Part shown: one piece after another, positions 1-5,599 of the stretch | How the letters are laid out: the number at the start of each line of letters is the position of its first letter | Position numbering within the stretch: position 1 is the first letter of the stretch | Assembly: GCA_023419055.1 (NCBI GenBank) | Contig: JAEZYO010000367.1 | Span: 1 to 8,253, forward strand | Direction of reading: 5' to 3' | DNA: 8,253 nt | Source of the DNA: Pseudomonadota bacterium | GTDB taxonomy: Bacteria; Myxococcota; Polyangia; Polyangiales; Polyangiaceae | Made by a program: the position numbers and the translations under genes | The notes under the pieces: generated by a model | What the model saw: only the letters and a program-made list of their open reading frames with translations | Told to the model about the DNA's origin: nothing | Databases searched by the model: none

Positions 1-266
1 CCTCCGAGCGCCTCGCCCAGATCGCCGACGAGTGCCGTACGGCTCCGGAGCGCTTCGCCAGCAAGGCCAGCAGCCGGCGCAGCGCGCGCGTGAGAGTTGG
101 CCGCGATCTCGAGCGCGTCCTCGGCGCGTCGACGCGAGCCTCTCGCCTCGCGGCCAAGGTCTTCAAGCTCGACTCACCGCCCGTCCACGCCGCGCCCGAT
201 CCTGGCGCGCTCGAGCGCGCTGCGTCGAGCGGAACGCCTGAACCGCTCGAAGCGTTCCTGCGCTAG
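1..266 (+). CDS. 3' end of an unrecognised protein gene (5' truncated)
   Basis: Reading in the frame that begins at base 3, 87 sense codons run without interruption to a TAG stop at 264-266. G or C dominates the third positions as in the neighbouring genes, which makes this frame the real one over two overlapping frames that have internal ATGs. The visible C-terminus begins SERLAQIADECRTAPERF, is rich in Arg, Ala and Ser, turns Pro/Gly-rich and ends EPLEAFLR. No membrane segment, cysteine cluster or catalytic motif can be seen and I do not recognise the family. It lies 81 bp upstream of a dioxygenase-like gene and a flippase on the same strand, so it may belong to the same polysaccharide locus, for example as the tail of a glycosyltransferase. 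That is position-based inference only. The start lies outside the window. Confidence 0.6.
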   Translation, partial: SERLAQIADECRTAPERFASKASSRRSARVRVGRDLERVLGASTRASRLAAKVFKLDSPPVHAAPDPGALERAASSGTPEPLEAFLR

Positions 267-327
267 CGAGCCCGCACTTCACCCTCTCGGCCCACGCGGA
301 ACCTGATTTGGCGCACTGGCCGAAAGA

Positions 328-336
328 TGCTAATCC
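328..336 (+). promoter_or_regulatory. Possible extended -10 element before the dioxygenase gene
   Basis: TGCTAATCC sits 11 nt before the ATG at 348. It resembles the TGNTANNNT elements found before moaD, the RNase H-like gene and sthA, but lacks the final T. No convincing -35 box is seen: TTGGCG at 308-313 is the nearest candidate but does not sit at the usual spacing from this element. If real, it would place the transcript start near base 343 and exclude the in-frame ATG at 327, which overlaps it. Confidence 0.22.
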
Positions 337-347
337 GCGGCTCGCCC

Positions 348-1271
348 ATGAACTGGTTCACGAGCACGGCGAGTGATCTCCGCACCCTCACGCGGGGCCT
401 GCTCCGCACGCGGAGCTCGCGCGAGCTCAACTACTACCTCTGCCGGTTCTTCGGAGCGGAGGCCAGGGAACGAATCGCCGACGCCTGCGCGCATACCTTG
501 CCGGCGCGCACGACCAGTGAACCGGAGCCGGAGAAGCTGCGCGAGCTCCAGGCGCTCGGCTTCACCATGCTCGACGGCCTCTGCTCGCCGGAGCAGGCCG
601 ACGCGCTCTACGCGGAGCTCCGGCACGTCCCCTGCCGTGATCCGCACCGACCAGAGCTCGGCGTCTTCACGCGAGACACGGCCCCGGAGGTCACCCACGT
701 GGCGCTGCTCGACGAGGCGGCGCTGCTGCGCTCGGCCGCCGCCCTGCGGCTCTCCCGCGACCCTCGAGTGTTGTCGCTCGTCGAGTCTTTCCTCGGCGCG
801 CGCGCCACGGCGCTCGTCACGGCGTGGTGGAGCTTCGCCAACGGCGCGCCAGCCGAGCACGCTCAGCTCTTTCACCGTGACAAGGACGACTGGCGCTTCG
901 TCAAGCTGTTCGTCTACCTGACCGACGTGGACGAGGACAGCGGGCCGCACGTGTTCGTCCCCGGTTCGCAGCGCCCGCGCAGGCGCGAGTTCGCGTCCCA
1001 GCGCCGTTATCGAGACGACGAGGTCGAGAGCGTGTTCGGCGCCGGAGCCGAGCGACACTTCACGGGCGGCCGCGGCACCGCCTTCCTCGAGAACACGTTC
1101 GGCCTGCACAAGGGGCTGCCTCCACGCCGCGGCGAGCGGCTCATCTTTCAGGTGACTTACAGTCTGTTTCCGCTGCTCTACGCCCCGGAGCGGCCCCTGG
1201 TCGGAGCGACCGAGCTCCCCATCGAGCATGACCCCTACCTCCACCGGCTCTACGTCGACGAAACCCGTTGA
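348..1271 (+). CDS. Phytanoyl-CoA dioxygenase-like Fe(II)/2-oxoglutarate oxygenase
   Basis: This predicted protein of about 307 residues looks like a PhyH-type non-haem iron, 2-oxoglutarate-dependent oxygenase, expected to be cytoplasmic. The HxD iron-binding pair is seen in FHRDKDDW (His176 and Asp178). It is followed by the PhyH-like block VYLTDVDEDSGPHVFVPGSQ (residues 189-208), a distal His in GLHKG (His254) and a likely 2-oxoglutarate-binding Arg in RGERLIFQVTYS (Arg264). All three iron ligands are therefore present and the enzyme may be active. The substrate is unknown. Its 3' end overlaps the flippase start by 44 bp, so a sugar or lipid intermediate of the polysaccharide pathway is a reasonable guess. 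An in-frame ATG at 327 would add seven residues; neither start has a clear Shine-Dalgarno site. I prefer 348 because a promoter-like element covers 327. Confidence 0.8.
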   Translation: MNWFTSTASDLRTLTRGLLRTRSSRELNYYLCRFFGAEARERIADACAHTLPARTTSEPEPEKLRELQALGFTMLDGLCSPEQADALYAELRHVPCRDPHRPELGVFTRDTAPEVTHVALLDEAALLRSAAALRLSRDPRVLSLVESFLGARATALVTAWWSFANGAPAEHAQLFHRDKDDWRFVKLFVYLTDVDEDSGPHVFVPGSQRPRRREFASQRRYRDDEVESVFGAGAERHFTGGRGTAFLENTFGLHKGLPPRRGERLIFQVTYSLFPLLYAPERPLVGATELPIEHDPYLHRLYVDETR

Positions 1272-2631
1272 GCCGGCCTCACCAGGTCTCCTCGCGCGTA
1301 TCCAGAGCTGGGTACGGCGCAAGGACGCGTCCTTCTTCTTCTACTTCGGCGGAAGGCTCTCGTCGGGCGTCTTCGACATCTTCACCATCAAGTACGTGGT
1401 CGCGTTCCTGTCGCGCGAGCAGTACGGCGAGTGGGGCTTCCTGACGATCGTGAGCGGGGTCTTGATCCCGATCGCCACGCTCTCCTTGCCTCAAGCCATG
1501 ATGCGCATGTACTTCGACCAAGGGGCGGAAGGTACGGGGCGGCGCGACCTCGTGAGCAGCGTGGGGCTCACCACGCTGGGTGGCATGCTGCTCGTGAGCC
1601 TGGGCGGGCTCGCCGCCTGGCTGCTCGGCGCGGCCCAGGGGCTCACCGCCCTCTTCCTGGTGACCGTGGTGAGCGCCCGGATCGCGGTCACCTACTTCAA
1701 CTACCTCACCGTCACCCGCAACGATTACGGGCTCTTCTTCTTCAATCGCCTCGTAGAGTCGGGCGTCTACCTCGCCGTCGTCGCCGCGGCGGTGCACTTC
1801 TCCGGAGCGAGCTCGACCGCGCTCCTCGGCGGCGGAGATCGGCTGACCTGGCTCACGTGGTGCCTCGCGACCACGCTCTGGACGGTCGCGCTGGTGAGCG
1901 CGACCTACTACTCGAAGCGCGGCCTCGTGAGCCTCAAGGCGAAGCTCTATGGCGCGGAACAATACCGGGCGCTGCTCGCCTACTCGCTGCCCCTCATCCC
2001 CACCTTCTTCCTCGGTTGGGTGCTCTCGGCGAGCGACGTCTGGCTCTTGCGGAAGCTCTCGACGCTCTCGGAGACGGCCGACTACGTCTTCGCAGCGCGT
2101 ATCGTGACGGTGGTGGGGCTCGTGCAGCAGGCCGCGCTCACCGACTGGCCGCGCTTCTACTACGCGCAGATGAGCAGCAAGAACGAGGACCGCGACGCCA
2201 AGATCGCGCGCCGCGTCCAGCTGTTCTTGCTGCTGCACGCGGCGACCATCCTCGTCGTGCGCCTGATAGAGCACTATGCGTACGACCTCCTCGGCGCCGA
2301 AGCCTTCACCGCCGGCCTCGAGTACCTGGGCTACCTCCTGCTCGGTAACTTCTTCTTCCTGGCGGGCAACCTCTTCGCCGCCGGGCTGGGTTACGCGAAG
2401 CGGACTCGGCTCGTGCTCTTGACGTTCCTGGTGCCCGCGATCCTGAACTTCGTCGTGAACCTCTGGGCCGTGCCGACCTTCGGAGCGCGAGGCGCCGCCC
2501 TCACCACGCTCGGCGCCTACGCCGTGTTCGCGCTCGTCGCGCTGCTCCTCGGTCGCCCCTTCTACCGATTCCAGGGGCTCGGCTTCGTGGGCGCCATCAC
2601 CGTGATCGCCTCGGCGCTGGCGCTCCTCTGA
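1228..2631 (+). CDS. Wzx-type polysaccharide/oligosaccharide flippase (MOP superfamily)
   Basis: This 467-residue multi-pass membrane protein resembles Wzx and related polysaccharide exporters of the MOP superfamily, which flip lipid-linked sugar repeat units across the inner membrane. A polar N-terminal tail of about 33 residues precedes SFFFYFGGRLSSGVFDIF, the typical amphipathic entry into the first helix. Long hydrophobic segments follow, probably 12 to 14 helices, separated by short Arg/Lys-rich loops. Mid-protein SLPLIPTFFLGW matches the start of the second six-helix bundle in this family. The length is normal. The ATG at 1228 is the only plausible start before the first membrane segment, so the 44-bp overlap with the dioxygenase gene appears genuine and suggests translational coupling. 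The glycan cannot be deduced. A peptidoglycan-type (MurJ) or multidrug exporter is less likely given the polysaccharide neighbours. Confidence 0.85.
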   Translation: MTPTSTGSTSTKPVEPASPGLLARIQSWVRRKDASFFFYFGGRLSSGVFDIFTIKYVVAFLSREQYGEWGFLTIVSGVLIPIATLSLPQAMMRMYFDQGAEGTGRRDLVSSVGLTTLGGMLLVSLGGLAAWLLGAAQGLTALFLVTVVSARIAVTYFNYLTVTRNDYGLFFFNRLVESGVYLAVVAAAVHFSGASSTALLGGGDRLTWLTWCLATTLWTVALVSATYYSKRGLVSLKAKLYGAEQYRALLAYSLPLIPTFFLGWVLSASDVWLLRKLSTLSETADYVFAARIVTVVGLVQQAALTDWPRFYYAQMSSKNEDRDAKIARRVQLFLLLHAATILVVRLIEHYAYDLLGAEAFTAGLEYLGYLLLGNFFFLAGNLFAAGLGYAKRTRLVLLTFLVPAILNFVVNLWAVPTFGARGAALTTLGAYAVFALVALLLGRPFYRFQGLGFVGAITVIASALALL

Positions 2632-2636
2632 GCCTA

Positions 2637-2702
2637 TTTCGAGCCCGAGCTAGGTCGTCCCGAGCTCTGTTTCGAGCCCGAGCTAGTTCATCCCGAGCTG
2701 CT
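2637..2702. repeat. Imperfect 33-bp tandem repeat spanning the 3' end of pseB
   Basis: Two head-to-tail 33-bp units (2637-2669 and 2670-2702) match at about 28 of 33 positions, and the first 17 bases of each (TTTCGAGCCCGAGCTAG) are identical. The second unit holds the last codons and the stop of pseB on the - strand. The first unit lies in the gap before the convergent flippase gene and repeats the same layout, ending with its own TAG in the same frame. No hairpin with a T tract is visible, so it is not an ordinary intrinsic terminator. It accounts for almost all of the 51-bp convergent intergenic region. Confidence 0.85.
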
Positions 2703-3702
2703 GCAAGAGGTCGCGCGTCTCTTCGGAATCGAGCTGGTACGTGATGTCGCTCGAGTACGTGAAGCCCGGCGCCACGGGCTTGCTGTCGGCGCGCTTCTCG
2801 CCGCCCCACCAGGGGAAGCTCGGCTCGATCACGTAGTGCTGGCCGTACTCGACGACGTTGCGCGACTCGTCGGCCGTGATGAGCGTCTCGTGGATCTTCT
2901 CGCCGGGGCGGATACCCACGATTTGGCGCTCGACGCCGGGCGCCATCGCTTCGGCCAGGGTCTCGACGCTGCAGGCCGGGAGCTTCGGGATGAAGACCTC
3001 CCCGCCCCGCCCTTCCTTCAACGCGAGCAGCACGAGGTCCACCGCGCGATCCATCCCGATCCAGAAGCGGGTCATCTTGGGATCGGTGAGGGTCAGCTTG
3101 CCCCTTTGGCGGAGCTCGCGGAAGAGCGGCACCACGCTGCCCTTGCTGCCCACGACGTTGCCGTAGCGCACGAGATCGAAGCGCGTCTTCTTGGCGCCGT
3201 AGGAGTTCGCCGCGACGAGCAGCTTCTCCATACAGAGCTTGGTCGCGCCGTAGAGGTTGACCGGGCTCACCGCCTTGTCGGTGCTGAGCGCGACCAGGCG
3301 CGAGACGTTGCGCTCGAGCGCGGCGTCGATCAGGTTGGCCGCGCCGTCGATGTTGGTGCGGATCGCCTCGATCGGGTTGTACTCGGCGATGGGCACGTGC
3401 TTCATCGCGGCCGCGTGCACCACGATGTCCACGCCCGTGAGCGCGCGCATCAGTCGATCCCGATCGCGGATGTCGCCCACGAAGAAGCGCAGGCGCTTGT
3501 CCGAGAGCGACGACTGCATCGCGTAGTGCTTCTGCTCGTCGCGCGAGAAGACGATGACCTTGCCCGGGTTACAGGTCTCGAGCACGTGGCGAACGAACGC
3601 CTGCCCGAAGGACCCCGTACCGCCCGTGACGAGCAGGACGGCGCCCTTGAGATCGGGTGTTTCGCTGATCAGAGGCTCGAACCGAAACTTGGACTTTGTC
3701 AT
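2683..3702 (-). CDS. pseB: UDP-N-acetylglucosamine 4,6-dehydratase, PseB-type (inverting)
   Basis: This 339-residue extended short-chain dehydrogenase/reductase should convert UDP-GlcNAc to a UDP-2-acetamido-2,6-dideoxy-4-keto-hexose, the first step towards pseudaminic acid and related 6-deoxy amino sugars. The Rossmann motif TGGTGSFG is at residues 26-33, the NADP-loop region at VFSRDEQKHY, and HAAAMKHVPIAEYNP at 96-110 is typical of the FlaA1/PseB group. The catalytic set T141-D142-K143 with Y151 (STDKAVSPVNLYGATK) has the spacing known from the Helicobacter enzyme. RPGEKIHETL at 265-274 and the short single-domain length separate it from the larger membrane-anchored CapD/WbpM type. I chose ATG at 3702 over TTG at 3708. 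It follows the TerB-like gene by 18 bp and converges on the flippase gene. Other pse genes are not in the window, so the final sugar is unknown. Confidence 0.88.
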   Translation of the reverse strand: MTKSKFRFEPLISETPDLKGAVLLVTGGTGSFGQAFVRHVLETCNPGKVIVFSRDEQKHYAMQSSLSDKRLRFFVGDIRDRDRLMRALTGVDIVVHAAAMKHVPIAEYNPIEAIRTNIDGAANLIDAALERNVSRLVALSTDKAVSPVNLYGATKLCMEKLLVAANSYGAKKTRFDLVRYGNVVGSKGSVVPLFRELRQRGKLTLTDPKMTRFWIGMDRAVDLVLLALKEGRGGEVFIPKLPACSVETLAEAMAPGVERQIVGIRPGEKIHETLITADESRNVVEYGQHYVIEPSFPWWGGEKRADSKPVAPGFTYSSDITYQLDSEETRDLLQQLGMN

Positions 3703-3720
3703 CTTCAACCGTCGGACTGA

Positions 3721-4200
3721 CTAGCCTTCACCTTCGCGCTTGGCCTGGGCCGAGCGCAGCCGCTCGCCGATCACGCGGCGTAGGGCGGCGAGGTCATAGC
3801 GCGCCGGACGGACGTCGTCACTCAAAGCGGCCACGTCCTCTACGATCCTGTCGACGATTTCGCGGGGCTTGTCGGGGACTTTCAGCTCCCCGCCGAGCTT
3901 TTTCAACACTTCGCTCTCACTGTCCGTCACCACCCCGTCCAGGCGCGCGATCCAGGCCGCGACGCCGTAGACGAACAAGCGGTCCTCCTTGGAGAGCGCC
4001 TTCCTGTCCACGACTCCGATGTCGATCGGGTTCTTGGTCGCTTCCTCAATTTCGGCGATCTCGTCGAGCTCGAGCCCTTCCTCGAGCGCGGTGCGAACGA
4101 TGGCGTCCGCTTCCTCTTGATCGAGCTTGCCATCTGCCCAACCCACGGCAGCCAGTGCAACGAACACATCGCGACCGAGACGCGCCTTCTGCTCCGTCAT
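3721..4200 (-). CDS. TerB-like domain protein
   Basis: The predicted protein is 159 residues, cytoplasmic and mainly helical. It resembles the TerB/TerB-like fold, named after tellurite resistance but found in many proteins of unknown role. Two similar acidic helix-loop-helix segments are visible: VGWADGKLDQEEADAIV (residues 19-35) and ARLDGVVTDSESEVL (85-99). Each carries a DG turn followed by acidic residues, the layout TerB uses to bind metal. A charged C-terminal tail from about residue 110 has no recognised domain. ATG at 4200 is preferred because GGAGG lies 8 nt upstream; an in-frame ATG at 4239 would add 13 residues but lies beside a promoter-like element. pseB follows after 18 bp, suggesting one transcript. 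No other ter genes are present, so tellurite resistance should not be assumed. The function is unknown. Confidence 0.72.
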   Translation of the reverse strand: MTEQKARLGRDVFVALAAVGWADGKLDQEEADAIVRTALEEGLELDEIAEIEEATKNPIDIGVVDRKALSKEDRLFVYGVAAWIARLDGVVTDSESEVLKKLGGELKVPDKPREIVDRIVEDVAALSDDVRPARYDLAALRRVIGERLRSAQAKREGEG

Positions 4201-4208
4201 CTTTTGGA

Positions 4209-4213
4209 CCTCC
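4209..4213 (-). promoter_or_regulatory. Shine-Dalgarno site of the TerB-like gene
   Basis: GGAGG on the - strand lies 8 nt before the ATG at 4200. It is the clearest ribosome binding site in the window and decides the start in favour of 4200 over 4239. Confidence 0.75.
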
Positions 4214-4229
4214 GGGTAGACGAACCCCC

Positions 4230-4238
4230 GTTCTACCA
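4230..4238 (-). promoter_or_regulatory. Possible extended -10 element of the TerB-like/pseB transcript
   Basis: On the - strand the sequence reads TGGTAGAAC, an extended -10 form (TGN plus TAGAAC, four of six matches to TATAAT). It would give a leader of about 20-25 nt containing the GGAGG site. No clear -35 box is seen. It shares the 119-bp divergent region with the moaD promoter. Confidence 0.3.
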
Positions 4239-4290
4239 TGGTCTTACGGCCTTCGAGCCCGGTCGGAACCGCTCCCGCGGCACTTTGGCC

Positions 4291-4299
4291 TGCTAGGCT
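4291..4299 (+). promoter_or_regulatory. Possible extended -10 element of moaD
   Basis: TGCTAGGCT fits TGN plus TANNNT and ends 20 nt before the moaD ATG. The predicted leader is about 13 nt, with no Shine-Dalgarno site in it. No convincing -35 box is visible. The same pattern recurs before the RNase H-like gene and sthA. Confidence 0.38.
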
Positions 4300-4319
4300 C
4301 GTGCCTCGGGCCCACGATC

Positions 4320-4571
4320 ATGAAAAAGGTTCGGGTTTTGTATTTTGCCGCGCTCCGCGACCTCACCGGCCGCGAAGCAGACTGGCTCGACCTCCCGCCG
4401 GAAGCGGAGACCGTGGGCTCCGCGCTCGACCACCTCCAGCGGGTGCGCCCCGAGCTCCGCGGTCGCCTCGGCAGTGTCCGAGCGGCCCTGAACGAGACCT
4501 TCGCCTCGCTGACCGACCCCATCGCCGACGCCGACACCTTGGCGCTGATCCCCCCGGTCTCGGGGGGCTGA
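4320..4571 (+). CDS. moaD: Molybdopterin synthase sulfur carrier subunit MoaD
   Basis: This 83-residue protein has the features of MoaD, the small ubiquitin-like subunit of molybdopterin synthase. MoaD carries sulfur as a C-terminal thiocarboxylate and donates it, with MoaE, to make the dithiolene of molybdenum cofactor. The N-terminus VRVLYFAALRDLTGRE is characteristic (YFA followed by LR and TG). The middle fits the helix TVGSALDHLQ, and the end ALNETFASLTDPIADADTLALIPPVSGG shows the conserved Asn, the acidic turn, the LIPPVSGG tail and the essential terminal Gly-Gly. The length is normal. The ATG lies just after a promoter-like element. No moaE, moaB or other cofactor gene is adjacent, so its partners must lie elsewhere. 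A ThiS-like carrier for another pathway is possible but fits less well. A longer frame overlapping it has no MoaD-like content. Confidence 0.9.
   Translation: MKKVRVLYFAALRDLTGREADWLDLPPEAETVGSALDHLQRVRPELRGRLGSVRAALNETFASLTDPIADADTLALIPPVSGG
4550..4567 (+). other. GC hairpin at the moaD stop region
   Basis: Six C residues (4550-4555) can pair with six G residues (4562-4567) around the six-base loop GGTCTC, at the codons for the last residues of MoaD. No T tract follows, so it is not a canonical intrinsic terminator. It might slow RNA decay or weaken read-through into the next gene, or may only reflect the Pro and Gly codons. Confidence 0.3.
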
Positions 4572-4599
4572 GATCGTCACCGACCGGCCCGGCGAGCGG

Positions 4600-4608
4600 T
4601 GGTAAGCT
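4600..4608 (+). promoter_or_regulatory. Possible extended -10 element of the RNase H-like gene
   Basis: TGGTAAGCT fits TGN plus TANNNT in the 47-bp gap after moaD and ends 10 nt before the GTG start at 4619. The transcript would begin only a few bases before the start codon, consistent with the absence of a usable Shine-Dalgarno site. Confidence 0.38.
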
Positions 4609-4618
4609 CCCGCGCGGA

Positions 4619-5599
4619 GTGGTCGCTCAGGTCTTCCGAATCGGTGTCGACGAGAACGGGCTCGGGTCACGGATCGGCCCGCTCGTGGTGACAGGGGTGC
4701 TCGCGCGAGTCGACGAGCGCGGCGAGGTCGCGCTCCGGCGCAAGCTGCCGAAGAGCATGCGAGAATCGCTCGACGACTCGAAGCGCCTCGTCTCACACAA
4801 GGACTTCACTCTCGGTGAAGCGTGGGCGCGAGTGCTCGCGGGTCGCGAGGCGGCGTCTCCGAGCGAGCTCTTCGCGCGGCTCTCGCTCGAGGGCCCCGAC
4901 ACGCTTCGCAGGCCGTGTCCGGGTCACGTCGCGCACCAGTGTTGGAACGTGGATCGGGAAACCTTCGAGGCCGAGGACGCGCTCCTCGCTCGCGTGCAGA
5001 AGCACCGCACCGCGCTCGAGAAGCGCGGCATCGAGATCCTCGAGGTCCGCACCAGCCTCGTCTGCACCGAGCGGCTGAACCACGCGAAAGAGCGGGGCGG
5101 CAACCGCTTCATCTCCGACCTTCACGCCATGGAGGCGCTGGTGCTCGAGCTCCGCAAGCACGCGAACGCCGAGATCGGCGCCGTCTGCGGCAAGGTGGGA
5201 GGCATCGGACAATACGGCAAATTCTTCGGCCCGCTCGCGGGCTGGCTGCACGTCGCCCTCGAGGAAGGCCAGGCGAAGAGCACCTATCGCTTCCCTAGCC
5301 TGGGTGAGATCAGCTTCGTCCGCGACGCCGACTCCAAGAACCCCTTGGTGATGCTCGCCTCGCTCGTGGGAAAGTACGTGCGCGAGCTCTTCATGGGGAG
5401 AATCGCGCGTTACTACGACGCGATCGAGGAGGACGGCTCGCGGCCGAGCGGCTATCACGACCCCGTGACCGCAGCCTTCGTCGAGAGCACGGCCCTCGTC
5501 CGCAAGAAGAAGAAGATCCCGGTGCGCTGCTTCGAGCGCGCCCGTGACGCCCAAGCCCCCGGCACGACCGAAGCCCGCGAGCTCGCAGCCCAGCCGTGA
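4619..5599 (+). CDS. Divergent RNase HII/H2-like protein
   Basis: This 326-residue protein has the layout of type 2 RNases H, which cut RNA in RNA-DNA hybrids and at single ribonucleotides in DNA. GVDENGLG (residues 9-16) holds the first acidic pair D11/E12, and LDDSKRL (51-57) is the conserved DSK motif. DSKNPLVMLASLVGKYVREL (238-257) aligns without gaps to the family block running from the last catalytic Asp to the AKVTRD segment. SGYHDPVT (277-284) resembles the SGYPSDP motif of archaeal and eukaryotic H2. Three things are odd. The position expected to carry the third catalytic Asp reads VCGKVGG (189-195). The GRG ribonucleotide-sensing motif reads GLG. The protein is about 100 residues longer than ordinary RNase HII, with an inserted PCPGHVAHQCW segment and a basic RKKKK tract near the end. 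Activity is uncertain. The GTG at 4619 is the only suitable start, and the stop overlaps the MATE gene. Confidence 0.72.
   Translation: MVAQVFRIGVDENGLGSRIGPLVVTGVLARVDERGEVALRRKLPKSMRESLDDSKRLVSHKDFTLGEAWARVLAGREAASPSELFARLSLEGPDTLRRPCPGHVAHQCWNVDRETFEAEDALLARVQKHRTALEKRGIEILEVRTSLVCTERLNHAKERGGNRFISDLHAMEALVLELRKHANAEIGAVCGKVGGIGQYGKFFGPLAGWLHVALEEGQAKSTYRFPSLGEISFVRDADSKNPLVMLASLVGKYVRELFMGRIARYYDAIEEDGSRPSGYHDPVTAAFVESTALVRKKKKIPVRCFERARDAQAPGTTEARELAAQP

Noticed and set aside
32..306. Two overlapping 69-codon frames near the left edge
   Set aside because: Both are Arg-rich and lie in other frames than the uninterrupted frame ending at 266, whose codon use matches the neighbouring genes.
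330..1322. A 330-codon open frame on the - strand opposite the dioxygenase gene
   Set aside because: It has a biased charged composition and no motif, whereas the + strand frame carries HxD, the distal His and the PhyH-like block.
2632..2682. Intrinsic terminator between the convergent flippase and pseB genes
   Set aside because: The repeats there are direct rather than inverted, and no stem followed by a T tract can be drawn on either strand.
2683..3708. TTG at 3708 as the pseB start
   Set aside because: An ATG two codons downstream is the more likely start, and neither has a better ribosome binding site.
3696..4319. An N-terminal extension of moaD in frame back to 3696
   Set aside because: The extension is Arg/Pro/Ser-rich shadow sequence opposite the TerB-like gene. 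MoaD begins at 4320 with the normal family length.
4238..4618. A 5' extension of the RNase H-like gene upstream to 4238
   Set aside because: It would overlap all of moaD in another frame and translates to Pro/Arg-rich sequence. Homology-like content begins right after the GTG at 4619.
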